Assembly (NCBI RefSeq): GCF_030272615.1
Contig: NC_081414.1
Coordinates: forward strand, 307,120,164-307,184,163
Reading direction: 5' to 3'
DNA from: Cryptomeria japonica
Taxonomy: Eukaryota > Streptophyta > Pinopsida > Cupressales > Cupressaceae
Length of the DNA: 64,000 nt
Shown here: positions 1 to 12,315 of the stretch, piece by piece
Layout of the letters: each line of letters begins with the position of its first letter
Numbering within the stretch: the stretch's first letter is position 1
Program-made: the position numbers and the translations under genes
Notes under the pieces: model-generated
The model's input: only the letters and a program-made list of their open reading frames with translations
Database searches by the model: none
What the model was told of the DNA's origin: nothing

Positions 1-1000
1 CAGTTGGAAGTTGTGGAGACAACCCAAAGAAGAGGCCGACACATTGAAGATGTAAGTGAAGATGAAGGAGAAGAAGCCCTGGTAAAACAAGTAAACCCAC
101 TGGCGGTTGATCCAGATGAGGAAAGGTTTTTGAGGATTTTGAGTAGGGCAAATACTTAACCTCATTTCACCCCACCGAAATATGATGGAAAGTTGGATTC
201 AGATGAATTCATGGATTGGATCTCAGAGATGGAGAAGTATTTTAATTTTGAAAACACTGCAGAAGAAAGGAAGGTGAATTATGCTTGTACCCGGTTGAAA
301 GGTCATGCTTCTCTTTGGTGGGAGCATTTGCAAGTTGATAGATAGAAAAGAGGTAAAGAGAAGATCAAGACATGGGATCTGATGATTGCTAAGTTGAAAT
401 CAAAATTTATGCCAATTGATTATCAAGTGAATCTATTCCGAAAGTTGAAGAATCTGAGACAGAAGGAATCTAGTGTGAAGGAATACACCGAAGCATTTTA
501 CAAGTTGAATATCAGATTCGGACATGTTGATGATGAAGTTGAACAAGCTATAAGATATTTGAATGGATTGTGGATGTCTATACAAGATGAACTCAGTTTG
601 ATCAAATTACAGAATATTGAAGAGGCTTACCAGTATGCCATAAAGGCAAAAGAAAAGATAAACAAAAGACATGAGCAAAGGTAGAGAGGAAGAGGTGGAA
701 GGTTTTATGGAGGAAGATTTCAAGGAGGAAGAGGATATACCAGAGGTAGAGGAACCTGTATAGATTAGAACAAGGATAAGGAAGTAAGAAAAGAAGGTAA
801 TTCATATCGAAAAGATGATAGAAATTTTTACTAGAGGAGAGAACTGGATGGCTACCAGAATGAGAATTTTGGAACACAAGACAAGAGAATATTTAGAGGA
901 ACTTGCTTTAAGTGTGGAGGAGAAGGAAATCATTCTTTCAAGTGTAAGAAGACAGGGAATACCAGAAGAGAAGCAGTAGTGGAAGAAAACCCCACCAGAT
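1..1000 (+). pseudogene. Gypsy-A gag (partial, N-terminus outside window)
   Basis: Frame 1 reads through the retrotransposon gag capsid domain. It includes a DEFMDWISEMEKYF-type motif near 205-245 and a LWWEHL motif near 315-332. An Arg/Gly-rich linker follows at about 684-760, then a CCHC zinc knuckle (CFKCGGEGNHSFKC) at 904-945, which in this family binds the RNA genome. The frame is broken by stops near 157, 344, 682, 763 and 829, most of them TAG where Gln or Trp would be expected. Gag runs straight into protease in the same frame, so this was a single gag-pol reading frame. Confidence 0.85.
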
Positions 1001-4000
1001 CAGATAATAAACCAGAAGATGGACAACTGTTGATGATGAGGAGAGCTTTGTGTCATACCAGGAGAGATGAAGAGCCCTTGCAAAGGAAGAATTTGTCCAA
1101 GACCAAATTTAAGGTATCTAGTAAGAGTTGTAAAGTTGTTATTGATAGTGGTAGTTTAGATAATCTTGTTTCAGAAGAGATGGTGAACAAGTTAAATTTG
1201 GAAAGATTGAAACACCCTAAGCCTTATCAGATAGCATGGATTCTAGATGAATATAAGTTGTTAGTAAGTGAGCAATGTTTGGTGATATTGAAAATTGGGA
1301 ATTATCATGATGAAGTCTTGTGTGATATTATGCCTATGGATATTTGTCATCTTTTGTCGGCTAGACCTTGGTAGTTTGATAGACAAGCAATACATGATGG
1401 GAGGAAGAATACATACACTATTATGGCCAATGGGATGAAGCAAAGCTCATTTCCCTTGGAGGAACCTTTGAAGACTGAAGTCTGTATGAATGCTAGAATC
1501 TGTTTGGTGGATGGAAGGAAATTCTTTGATGGATTGAGACATGAGAATGTGAGTTTTGCCTTAATTCGTAAGAAGACTGAGAATTCAGAGAATGAAGAGG
1601 AACAACTAGAAGAGATAAAATATTTGTTGACAGAATATGAAGATATCATTTTAGATAATGTACCTGATGGATTGTTACTTGTGAGAAGTATCAATCATTG
1701 CATGGACCTGGTTCCCGGAGCTAGTTTGCCTAACAAAGTTGCACACCGGATGACACCGATAGAGAATGAAGAACTGAATAGACAAGTGCAGGAGTTGTTG
1801 AAGAAAGGTTTGATCAGAGAAAGTTTGATCCCTTGTGTAGTACCAACAGCATTAGCACCTAATAAGAATGGAGAATGGAGAATGTCTACTGATTCCAGAG
1901 CAATAAACAAGATCACAATGAAATACCGATTTCCTTTGCCTAGGATGGATGGCATAATGCACTAATTGAGTGGAGCCAAATACTTTACAAAGATAGATTT
2001 GAAGAGTGGATATCATCAAATCAAGATCAAAGAAGGAGATGAGTGGAAGACAACATTCAAGGCAAATGAAGGATTGTATGAATGGTTGGTGATGCCTTTT
2101 GGGTTAAATAATGCAATGAGTACTTTCATAAGGCTAATGAATGAGGTATTAAAGAAATTCTTGGGTAAATTTGTTATTGTATATTTGGATGACATTATGA
2201 TTTTCAGTAAGACAAAAGAGGAGAATTTGTTGCATTTGAGACAAGTTTTGTAGAGGTTGAGAGAAGAAAATTTGATAAATCTTAAGAAGTGTACTTTCAT
2301 GACAGATGAGTTAGTTTATTTAGGATTTGTGATATCTAAGGATGGTTTGAAGATGGACCCTGAGAAAGTAAAAGCAATTGTTGAGTGGCCTACATTGTAA
2401 AGCATTGGAGACGTAAGACCATTTCATGGATTGGCTAGTTTCTACCAAAAGTTCATCAAAAATTTCAGTTCAGTTTGTAACCCTATGCCTGAGACCATGA
2501 GGGGAGATCAAAAGGAATTCAAGTGGACCACCAAAGCAAATAAAAGTTTTGAGTTGTTGAAACAGAAAGTGACTAAGCAGTCTGTGTTAGCTTTACCAGA
2601 TTTCAATAAAGTATTTCAAGTGGATTGTGATGTAAGTGGAACAACAATAGGAGCAGTCTTGAGTCGGGAAGGGAGAGCAGTAGCTTATTTCAGTGAGAAA
2701 ATGAATGATGCCCGGAGGAGATATTCAATGTATGACCAAGTGTTTTATGCCATAGTTCAAGCCTTGAAGAAGTGGAGACATTACCTATTGCCTAAGGAGT
2801 TTGCGTTGTATATGGATCATCAAGCTTTGCAATATTTGAATAGTCATAGTAAGTTGAATCAAAGACATATGAGATAGGTAGAATTTTTGCAAAGTTACAC
2901 CTTTATTTTGGAGCATAGGAGTGGGAAATCTAACAAAGTTGTTGATGCACTGAGTAGGAGAAGGAATTTGCTGACAGAGATGAGATTGATAGTATTAGGA
3001 TTTGAGGAATTGAAGAACTTGTATGATGATGACCTAGATTTTGCAGAACCTTGGAGAGCATGTAGAGAACTAGTTATGGTATATATAAGCAAGTGGTTGG
3101 ATTACTTCATTCAGGATGGGATGTTATTGAGAGGAGTTCAGTTGTGCATAACTAAGATTTCTATGAGGGAGAATCTGATAAAGGAGAAACACAATGGAGG
3201 ATTAGCCAGACATTTTGGTATTGACAAAATAGTAGCATTGGTGAGTGAGCATTACTTTTGGCCCAGATTCATAAGGATATTAGGAAATATGTGCAAAGTT
3301 CTAGAGTTTGTCAAGTTGCAAAGTGTAGTAGTCAGAATGTGGGATTGTATAAACCTTTGACAGTACCAGTAAGACCTTGGGAGGATATAAGCATGGATTT
3401 CATACTTGGATTTCCTAAAACACCAAGAGGGAATGATTATATATTTGTGGTAGTGGATAGATTTTTGAAGATGGATCATTTCAGACCTTGTAAGAAGACA
3501 TCAGATGCACTACATGTTGTAGACCTATTTTTCAAGGAAGTAGTGAGATTGCATGGGTTACCTAAGAGAATAGTTTCAAACAGAGACACTAAGTTTGTTG
3601 GCTATTTTTGGAGAACACTTTGGAAGAAGATGAAAACAGATTTGAAGTTTAGTTCTACTTTTCATCCACAGACTGATGGATAGACAGAAGTAGTTAACCG
3701 GAGCTTGGGAAATTTATTAAGATGTTTAGTTGGAGATAAAACTGGAATTTGGTATTTGACTCTTGCACAAGAAAATTTTGCCTACAATAATTCAGTAAAT
3801 AGGAGTATTGGAAGAAAACCTTTTGAGATTCTTAGTGGAGTGCATCCTAGAAGTATATCAAAATTAAGAGATATTAGTAGTGAAGATCGAAGAAGTTCAG
3901 AAGTAGAAGAATTTGCAAATCACATGAAGGACTTACATATTCAAGTTAAGAAACATTTGGAGGAAATGAATAGCAAGTATAAGGAGAAGGTAGATGAGAA

Positions 4001-4181
4001 GAGGAGAAATAAGGAATTTGAAATTAGCGATGAAGTGATGGTGTATCTAAGAATAGAAAGATTCCCGGTTGGAACTTATAACAAATTGCAAATGAGAAAG
4101 TTTGGACCTTGCAAGATTTTGAGAAAGTTCAGTTCTGGGAATGCATATGAAGTGGAGTTACTGAATAGTCTGAGTATTTCA
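1001..4181 (+). pseudogene. Gypsy-A pol (protease, RT, RNase H, integrase)
   Basis: Protease has IDSGS near 1141-1155. RT spans about 1700-2330 with catalytic YLDD at 2182-2193. RNase H follows at about 2590-2950, with DCDVSG near 2626 and ending DALSRR. Integrase has its HHCC region near 3200-3345 and catalytic D (SMDFILG, ~3391), D (SNRD, ~3578) and E after TDG. Stops interrupt near 1372, 1963, 2251, 2398, 2875 and 3681. A single-base loss in the run of C near 3263 shifts the frame inside integrase, after which the frame runs on to 4181. The last residues belong to the GPY/F-like integrase tail, cut by the N insertion. Confidence 0.9.
4177..4181. repeat. Left target-site duplication of N (tttca)
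   Basis: The bases tttca abut the left LTR of N. The right counterpart is tttcg at 12047-12051, one mismatch. In Gypsy-A's frame this is a Ser codon (tca versus tcg), so the mismatch is a silent change since insertion. Confidence 0.8.
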
Positions 4182-5436
4182 TGATGAACTTATAAGGCAC
4201 TGAGAGGGGGGGGTGAATGAGTGATAGTAAAAACAATACAAAACTAAAAATCAATTTCACTAACTTAAAACTCAATAGACATGCAAGAAATAACACCAAG
4301 TATGCAATCACCACATAAATCATAAACCACATGACACAAGAGTTTATACGTAGAAAACCAAAATGGGAAAAACTATGGTGGGAGTAAGTACCCACAAGAT
4401 CCACTATCTACAATATAGAGATCTGACCGGTTAAGGTCTACAACACCTGGTTAGGGGCACACCCTGTTAGAAGTGTCTAAGCCCAGTTAAGAGCTTTACA
4501 AAAAGGCTTGTGAGGACCAGCCCTGTTAGGAGCTACCCAAGTAACTAGGATTTGCAAAAAAAAGTTAATGTGTCACCTAGTTAGACGATTTAATCATCGG
4601 AATTGTTAGGATCTGACTGCACCCTATTACGAGTGACCTTGTAAGAGGATTTTCTTGCTGCAACTGTTAGGAAGACAACTAGTACAAATCATCTCAGTAT
4701 AACACCTTTTGTGTCTAATAAGATCTGCTTCAGAACATTACAACATCACAAAGACTCCATCTCTCAACTCCTATGATCTTCACACTATCAAACATACAAA
4801 ATTTTCTCATCACCTATCACACTATCTAGCTAATGTATATATGTCCTTTCATACCTCACCACACAATTAAAATTATCATAAGGTTGGCTAGAACCTTATT
4901 ACAATTCCCTAGGTTCAATGCATCTAGACAATCTTGCATTGTATGCTTTAGTTATGTCGGCCACCGACATATAAATCCTATTCTATGTTGTTTTACCGAT
5001 CTGAGTGATTTCCATCACTATCGGTTAAATCTCCATCCACTAATATATTATGTCAAACAAATCTCGTTCACCTGATCGATTTAGCATGTGTGGTCACTAA
5101 CATATCTTCATCTGATAATGTTCAACATTGCTGCAAAACTGCAATCCTTCATCATTCATGGATTTCATGTACCGGTTGTCGGTGTGAGACTCTATCATTT
5201 ATTTTACCGGTTGAAGTTCTAATTACCAGTTCTAATGAAACCGTCTCTCTTTACCAGTTAAGTTTAGCTGGTTGAACTATAGGACTAAGATGACTTAAAG
5301 AAATATAGTTGCCAACAATGAAAACATACAAAATAGTCATCATACATAAATCTAATCTCTATGGACAACAGACATATACTGGTTGCATCAAGCAAACACA
5401 CATTATCAGTTTAGTACAAATGAGTGAATGCCAACA
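4182..5436 (-). repeat. N 3' LTR
   Basis: On the minus strand the LTR starts TGTTGGC and ends TTCATCA. It matches 10793-12046 along its length with scattered substitutions. Near its U5 end it carries a run of C (seen as G near 4205) in a ctgattcaccccc-like motif that it shares with the Copia-2 and Copia-3 LTRs. Confidence 0.9.
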
Positions 5437-5450
5437 ATCTCCCCCTTTGG
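5437..5450 (-). other. N polypurine tract
   Basis: Read on the minus strand this is ccaaagggggagat directly before the LTR's TGTTGG, the expected plus-strand primer. Further AAGGGGGAGT-like tracts lie at about 5519-5530, 5564-5575 and 5614-5625, giving a multi-tract arrangement. Confidence 0.85.
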
Positions 5451-5722
5451 GATTTATGGCAACACTTAGGAAATTTTTGTCAATCAAGTGTGCAAAATAA
5501 AAATTGACTCCATGACATACACTCCCCCTTAGCAATTGCATGCCATTACAAAAATCAAATCATTACTCCCCCTTAACAATACATATAAAATTTTGACTCA
5601 CTTAAACTAATTCTACTCCCCCTTTAACAATAATGCCAAATAAAGAAGTAAAATACATACATTACATCAAAATTTGTCAACAAAAACTAAATGTATATAT
5701 AGAGATAAAAGTTTTAAGGTCT

Positions 5723-8700
5723 TTACAATGCAATTCTTAAGAAAACATCATTGAAATGAAACTTCAATTGTTTTAGATTATTTTCCCAAGTTTCTAATAG
5801 TGTCTCAATGATTTCAACATGTGTCAAAATTTGTGCAGCAAATTCTTCCATAGCATCAACAGTGCTCATCTCCGGGGTAGCCAAAATTGCTTCAGACTCC
5901 TTGTATGCTCTCTGTAAAATTTCAGCTTTCAGAATTAACTGAGTCTTCAGCTCCTTCAAGGATATTATCCGCTTCACCTGTTCAAAATCATAAATTTCTA
6001 ATATGTGCTATAAGGCATCAACTGATTTACCAAAAGCTAAAGAGGAGTCCTGTACCAGTATGTATGCTTTACTTATCCTTTATAGTTCCTTCTCTGTATC
6101 TTCTCTCTTTTTCTGTAAGTCAAAACAGAATAATGATACTTTAGATATGTGGCCAAAATTTTACCTCCGGTTTCTATTTTGTTTTTCAAAAGATCTTTGC
6201 TCGCTATTAAAGCAACCTTACCTTTGTCAATTTCTTAAATCAATTGTTCTCCCCTTCTCTTCTTATAATCTTTTTCTGCTAAAGCATGAGCTGCCTCTTC
6301 AAGTGATTTAAGTTGTTCACCGACATTAACAACTAACTATCCAAGTTTGGCAATAGGGGTAGCCAAATGTTCTGTATCAGTCTCTAGTAGGAGACTTGAC
6401 AAAATATCAACAACAGTCCTTATAGTCTCTGCTTCTCTTTGCTGTTCCTTCAATCTTTTCTTGTGTGCTTAGGATTGCTTACCAGTGGCAATCTCCATTG
6501 ATTCAGAGGCACTCAAATTATCCATGTCTATTGGATCTTTTATGTTGATTGAGTCATCATAATCATCCTCAACTATTGTTTTATTCTTCTTCTCTTGATC
6601 CTTATTATCTGTCTTCTCTTTTTTCTCTGTCTTTTCTTCCTTTGTTTTCTCCTCTTCCTCTTCTTTTTTTGTCTCCTCTTCCTTAGTGGTGTCTTTGACC
6701 AATTGCATATTTTCAACAGTCTATTCTTTCATCGGTGATTCCTTTTCCTTATCAATTAAATCCTTGTGATTATCCTCAATAGCAACATTTACATTTGCAT
6801 ATGCACTTACATTGACTAGTGCAGTCTGAGTTTCTATTGATTGTGCATTCGGGTTGCTTAGTTGAACTATTATCTGCTTATTTCTCTTCTCCTTTGTTCT
6901 CAACCTATTCCTGTTGAGTATCAAACATCCATACATCAACTTCAAAAACATCTACATTATCAGTAGTGTTAGCAACATTATCTGCATCATCGGTATCATC
7001 ATTTGTTATATTTATCAGTTCAGTATCAATAGGATCATCTTGCATATACTTTTTGTCCAGTTCAATGTCTATGAACTTTACTCCTTCAAGAAGTTCTTCT
7101 GACTTTGGGATATCATGATTAATATCCTCAATTACTTCATCTTTCTCCCCTTCTTCATTGGGAATGAGACCTAAAGCCTTTTCACCAAATTTTCAGTCTC
7201 CTTTTGAACTGATTTGGTCTCTCCAACAAGCATTCTTGTTAATCTCTTCTTTGATCTGAACAAAGCTTTTGAATTTACCTTTATCTATTCAATTTCCTCT
7301 TCATTTGCTTCCGGTTGCAAGTGTTTAAGTGTATAATCAATAAATTCTTTATCTAGGCTAATTGCTCCTTTCCACCTAGCATCAATCAAATTATATAAGG
7401 AATCTGGATTTCACCCTTGTAATTCAATGAGGACTCTACTCAACTTGTTCATACTGAAGATGACTGCATCTTCAATCTCTCTTCGTTGACTTTCAGACAA
7501 ATGAGTAAACAATATGTTTAAACCTTTGTAAATACCATACTCAATAATTCTAATCATTCTATTGAAAGAATCTTCAAGTGTCAATAATTTTTTAGTTGCT
7601 TTACCTTTTTGAGTAGTCTTCTACTTCTTATCACTTTCCCTTAGTGCTCTCTTATCTTTTTCTGATTATGTTTCCTCTAAATTTGTCACCGGTTTGTGAG
7701 CTTTCTCCTTCTTTCTTTTTCTAGTTTAGGCAGGCACAATAGGAGGTTCAACAGTTTTACCTTTCCTTCGGAATTGTATTTTAGAGGCTTTCCCTCTTTG
7801 GGACTCAATAGGTTTTACCTTAGTTTCTTCTTCTTTCTTCTTCTCAGTTGCTTTGGCTACTCTGGTCTTACTAGTGGGGGTATCGATTGGTACACTAGAA
7901 TTTCTACCTTGTTGAGCCTCATATTTGGCTCTTGTTGCAGCTAGCTATTCTTTTGTGAATCCAGCCTGCTCAACAAAGGCTTGCACCTCTTTTCTTACTT
8001 TCTTTGCAATTACCAGTTTCTGTAATTTAGAATGCACTTTCAATAGTTTCTCCTTGTAGGTTCCAAACCTCTTAGCGATGGTATCAACCGGTTGAGCTAA
8101 CAAATAATCAGGATAAGAAACAAAGAGATCTTTATCTACTTCATAACCCATGGGCATTACCCATGTGGTCCTGGGAATAACAGCTTCCATCAAGCATGTA
8201 TCTATGTCAACCATAAGATAGAATCCGCATACCGATTGACTACCTCTATCGGTATGCATTCCCTAGCATGCATTTCCTTCTAAAATTTCTTGAAATATCC
8301 CCAAATGATATCATAAAACTTGTCTTTGATCATCTGGATACTGTTCTTTATTTGCAACAATGCTAGAGTACTGGATATCCATTGAATATCATCCATACCA
8401 GGGCAAAAGTTCTAAAAATATAAGAATAAGCCCATAACTAGTTGACAAAATTTAAATCTTAGTTTCTTGTCCTTCCTGACAGCTTCCATTTTTTCATTAA
8501 TTGGCTTCTCATTGCTTCACAGAGCTCATAATTAACATCCTCCTTAATCATCTAGTAGGTAGTGTGAATAGATTTTGCCGGTATGTTGTTCATTCTGCTT
8601 GAATAGAAAATTCTATAGCCAATCACCATAGATGCAATTTTAACAGCAAGATCATTAATTTCATTCACGGTCATGGCTCTTTTATCCCATCTAGATCTAG

Positions 8701-9163
8701 TTAACTTCTCAACATCATGCTTAGGTATAGACCTAAGCAATGGCACTTCACCGATTGAGCAAAAGTTGGTTACAACATGGATTGCTTTCTTAGTTATTTT
8801 ATGATATATGTCCAACCACATGAATTGATCATGAATACGGCTCAAAACAAATCTCACCAACTCATCATCAAAATCATCAATGAAATTGATCGCATGATGA
8901 AAACCTTTATTGGCTACTCTTCTGAACTTTTCTTTCAATCTTCCTTGTTCATTACACAGAGATCTGTATTGCTTATAAATAACTGCAACTCCCAAGTCTT
9001 CAAGTTTATAGTGATAAAAGGATCTTACATCCTCTACATGCAAAACACCATTTGATACATTGGATAGGGCACCGATAGGGTCAGTTTCCTCTTACTTGTA
9101 TGGATGTCATTTGTATTCAGGTCTTGCCCTCTCAGTCACATCAACTAGATGAGGTGTATCCAT
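5723..9163 (-). pseudogene. Long unknown reading frame of element N
   Basis: A decayed gene of about 3.4 kb starts at an ATG at 9163 (MDTPHLVDVTERARP). The start is chosen because coding-like sequence runs from it across one TGA and one TAG into the best-preserved segment (9043-8552). That segment reads KLEDLGVAVIYKQYRSLCNE and then predicted helices. After a frameshift, 8259-7945 continues it. Next come a Lys/Arg-rich basic stretch (about 7940-7700), helical segments, a Lys/Glu-rich low-complexity tract (6708-6600) and a helical C-terminus (5977-5723). I recognise no enzyme domain, zinc finger or membrane segment. It may be an env-like or accessory ORF of the kind Sireviruses carry after pol, or a captured host gene; neither is shown. 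Confidence 0.55.
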
Positions 9164-9599
9164 TTCAAATATGCCAATCACTAAGAAAAGAGTAGAATTT
9201 CTCAGATAAATACCTCTTTTGCTTCGGTACTAGGGTTTTTGACCATCAAAAACTTTTTTATTGGTAGATAGTCTAAATGCTTCTTGCACAAACTTATCTC
9301 TTATTTGCTTGCCAAGAGTTCTCAAGATGCAAAGTGACAAATGAAATTCAAAAAGTTATATTTATTTGTACTTTAACTACTGCAATAAATGCATTTACCG
9401 ACAAAACCCTAAAATACCTTAGCAAACTCTAAAGCATATTACCGGTAGCAAAAACTTAATGATATTTACCGATTATGATCCAAAAACACATCAAAACATC
9501 AAAATGCATCAGAATATCTAGATTTAACTTACAGTACATCATCCAAGGGTTCAACTCAAGATTCGACAATAAGCTTACCCCAAGTTGTAGAAACAACTT

Positions 9600-10195
9600 A
9601 GTTTGTTAGAGATGGATTCTCCACATTAGGTGAAGAATATGTTTCCTCATATGGTTTGTCATCACTCTTCTTCTTCCAAGTCTTATTCATCTCAGCTTTG
9701 GTTTCTTCAATAGCAACCTTGTGCTTTCCTTTCTAGTTTGCAGGATGATTCAATGGTTGGTTCTTTTGTTTTCTACAAAACTTGGCAATGTGTCCCGGTT
9801 TGTTGCAATGATAGCATCTCATTACAGATTCTCTCCAAGGTCCTGAGTTGCCTCTACTTGTTCTTCTTCTGTAGTTCATTGCCACATGTCTAAAAATTTT
9901 GCAAATTGAACAAGTCACATTGACTCTCTTCTCCATCTCATAAGGACTAGACAGGTTAACATGGGGTCTTTACCAATTTGTGTTCTTCGAGTCAGTGAAA
10001 TTCCTTGTCCAATCACCAATAGGTCTTGGGGTCATGTGAGGTTAAAGCAAATTGGTTTGTAAGATTTCTTACCGATAGGCTTCTTAGCCTTAGGAGCAGT
10101 TTTACCTTCATGGATGTTTCTCTTGGTACCGAAAGGTTCACCCTTCTCAGATGTATCGTATCCTAACCTAGATGTATCACCTTTCATCCTCTAAG
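9600..10195 (-). pseudogene. N gag-like segment with two zinc knuckles
   Basis: The best frame (9936-9733) contains a degenerate knuckle (CSICKIFRHVAMNY, last Cys lost) and an intact CYHCNKPGHIAKFC knuckle. A KTWKKK-type basic tail follows around 9680. Paired knuckles with a basic tail are typical of Sirevirus-type copia Gag. The sequence upstream (10195-9940) is Lys-rich and frameshifted near 10045. A stop in place of Gln or Lys ends the frame at 9733, after which it continues for about 130 bp. The knuckles suggest nucleic-acid binding and RNA packaging. Confidence 0.7.
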
Positions 10196-10196
10196 A

Positions 10197-10724
10197 TTAG
10201 ATTTGTCCATCCAGCATAGAGGAGCTCTTGTTGAATTTATCAAGCTTCTCATTGGCCTCGGCAAGTTCCTTTGTAATATCTTCATTTCTTTTCATGAGGG
10301 TCTCTCTAAGAGACATTTCCATTTCAAGATCTAACTGTAATGCTTCTTTTTCTTCTTTCTCCTCATGCCAATGTTCATACAAAGTTGCATTCTCCTGTTT
10401 GATCATAAATATTTCATGATATTTATCTTGGATCTGATCCTCAACCTTTCTTCTAGCTTCAAGTTCCTCACTCATCCAGATTGTTAGTGCTTCCATCTCT
10501 CTTCTTAGGTTAGTCTTCTCATCATTCAACTTCTCTTCTTCTTCAACCAGTGCATCAATGTTTGCCTCATCTGAAGAACTTCTGTTAGAGATCTTCAACA
10601 ATTGTTTAGTCAGTTCCTTCCTTTTAGCTATTGATGTCTTATACTTGCATCTTAGGGTTTCTAGCTCATCCTTGGTTTCAACAAGTTCTCTATCCATCTC
10701 TTTATAGCTCATTCCTTCACCCAT
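10197..10724 (-). CDS. N coiled-coil protein (gag N-terminal part)
   Basis: An open frame of 175 codons begins MGEGMSYKEMDREL at 10724. The frame stays open upstream through the primer site into the LTR, but this is the first ATG after the primer site, so I take it as the start. Almost the whole protein is a long charged coiled coil rich in Glu, Lys and Leu with heptad-like spacing, and there are no Cys motifs. It ends just before the zinc-knuckle segment, as expected for the coiled-coil part of a Sirevirus-like Gag whose N-terminal capsid domain is missing. It is the only intact frame of any length in the element. Confidence 0.6.
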   Translation of the reverse strand: MGEGMSYKEMDRELVETKDELETLRCKYKTSIAKRKELTKQLLKISNRSSSDEANIDALVEEEEKLNDEKTNLRREMEALTIWMSEELEARRKVEDQIQDKYHEIFMIKQENATLYEHWHEEKEEKEALQLDLEMEMSLRETLMKRNEDITKELAEANEKLDKFNKSSSMLDGQI

Positions 10725-10778
10725 ATTTGCCTTAGGATTAGAGATCCCTTCCAAGAAGTTAAGCCTTAAGAAAGTTAG

Positions 10779-10790
10779 GCTCTGATACCA
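10779..10790 (-). other. N primer-binding site (initiator Met tRNA)
   Basis: The minus strand reads tggtatcagagc three bases inside the 5' LTR. This is the canonical plant copia primer site, complementary to the 3' end of initiator-Met tRNA. Confidence 0.9.
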
Positions 10791-10792
10791 AC

Positions 10793-12046
10793 TGATGAAC
10801 TTATAAGGCACTGAGAGGGGGGGTGAATCAGTGATAGTAAAAACAATACAAAACTGAATATCAATTTCACCAACTTAAAACTCAATAGACATGCAAGAAA
10901 TAATACCAAGTATACAATCACCACATAAAGCATAAACCACATGACACAAGATTTTATATATGGAAAATCCAATTGGGAAAAACCATGGTGGGAGTTAGTA
11001 CCCACAAGATCCAATATCTACAGTATAGAGATCTGACCAATTAAGGTCTACAACACTTGATTAGGGGCACACCCTATTAAGAGTGTCTAATACCAGTTAA
11101 GAGATTTACAAAAATTCCTATGAGGAATAGCCCTGTTAGGAGCTACCCAAGTAATTGGGATTTGCAAACACAATTTTATGTGTCACTTGGTTAGAGGATT
11201 TAATGATCAGAACTGTTAGGATCTGACTACACCCTGTTAAGAGTGACATTGTAAGAGAAAATTCTTGCTGCAACTATTAGGAAGACAACAAGTATGAATG
11301 ATCTTAGTATAACACCTTCTATGTCTGATAAGATCCACTTTAGAATGTTACAATATCACAAAGACTCCATCTCTCAACTCCTCTGATCTTCGCACTATCA
11401 GAATTACAAAATTCACTCATCACCTATCACACTATCTAGCTCATGTATATATCCTTTCATACCTCATCACACAATTAAAATTATCATAAGGTCGACTAGA
11501 ACCTTGTTACAATTCCCTAGGTTCAATGCTTCTAGACAATCTTGCATTATATTCTTTAGTTATGTTGTCCACCAACATAACAAATCCAATTCTGTGTCGT
11601 TTTACTGATCTGAGTGATTTTTATTACTCCGTGTTAAGTCTCCATCCACTAATCTATTCTAACAAACAAATCTCATTCACCTGATCAATTCAGCATGTAC
11701 GATCACTAAAATATCTTCATCTAATAATCTTCAACATTTCTGCAAAATTGCATTCCTTCATCCTTCATGGATTTCATGTACCGGTTGTCGGTGTGAGACT
11801 TTGTCAATCATTTTACCGGTTGAAGTCCTAATTACCGATTATGATGAAACTGTCTCTCCTTTACCGGTTACGTTTATCCAGTTGAACTATAGGACTAAGA
11901 TGACTTAAAGAAACATAGTTTCCAACAATGACAACATACAAAATAGTCATCATACATAAATCTAGTCTCTATGCTCAACAGACATGTACAGGTTGCATCA
12001 AGCAAACACACATTATCGGTTTAGTACAAATGAGAAAATGCCAACA
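10793..12046 (-). repeat. N 5' LTR
   Basis: This is the direct copy of 4182-5436, 1,254 bp, with the same TGTTGGC...CATCA ends on the minus strand. It carries the run of C near the U5 end (10815-10825). Confidence 0.9.
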
Positions 12047-12051
12047 TTTCG
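12047..12051. repeat. Right target-site duplication of N (tttcg)
   Basis: This pairs with tttca at 4177-4181, with one mismatch at the last base. Confidence 0.8.
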
Positions 12052-12315
12052 CCTATGTTTAACATTACAGATCTTCATTAGTATCATGAACTAGAATTCA
12101 ATAAGGAAAATATTCCAAACTTGGAGAAATAGTTGCCCCAAAAGGAACCGGATCAGAGTGAAGACATTTTGGATAGTAGGATTGGGCATAATACACGGAG
12201 TAGTCGGTATAAGGATTATCTTGTGAAATGGAAGGATAGACCAATTGAAGATTCATCTTGGATTTCTCAGGCAAAGGTAGACCGCATTAGTTTTCCTCTG
12301 ACCCCAACAAAGTGA
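12052..12315 (+). pseudogene. Gypsy-A integrase tail and chromodomain
   Basis: The frame resumes Gypsy-A pol with a PMFNITDLH motif, a stop, an acidic linker, and then the chromodomain core ILDSRIGHNTRSS followed by YLVKWKDRPIEDSSWI. In chromoviruses this domain at the integrase C-terminus directs insertion to marked chromatin. Two TAG stops (near 12078 and 12130) precede it. The terminal stop is at 12313-12315. Confidence 0.88.

Larger units (their letters stand above)
4182..12046 (-). mobile_element. Element N: non-autonomous copia-type LTR retrotransposon, no pol
   Basis: The element is 7.87 kb with two LTRs of about 1,255 bp (roughly 90% identical by eye), TG...CA ends, a 5-bp target duplication, an initiator-Met-type primer site and a polypurine tract, all oriented on the minus strand. 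The internal 5.36 kb encodes a coiled-coil protein, a double zinc-knuckle segment and a long unknown reading frame. I found no protease, integrase, RT or RNase H motif in it. It must therefore have moved with enzymes supplied by another copia element. It is inserted inside Gypsy-A and is thus younger than it. Confidence 0.85.
1..12315 (+). mobile_element. Gypsy-A, Ty3/gypsy chromovirus split by element N
   Basis: This is an old Ty3/gypsy element read on the plus strand. Its 5' part (LTR, primer site and start of gag) lies before the window. Gag and pol occupy 1-4181 and the C-terminal chromodomain resumes at 12052-12315 after the N insertion. The order gag, zinc knuckle, protease, RT, RNase H, integrase, chromodomain identifies a chromovirus. 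The join is supported because the codons on either side (Ser-Ile-Ser before, Pro-Met-Phe-Asn after) continue the usual post-integrase motif. The element is dead: about 11 in-frame stops and one frameshift in pol, plus the insertion. Confidence 0.9.

Noticed and set aside
1-4181. Gypsy-A as an integrated pararetrovirus (caulimovirid)
   Set aside because: It has an integrase and a chromodomain and no movement-protein region, so it is an LTR retrotransposon.
5723-9163. Element N long frame as an envelope protein
   Set aside because: I could find no signal peptide, transmembrane segment or cysteine pattern. Position alone is not enough, so it is left as unknown.
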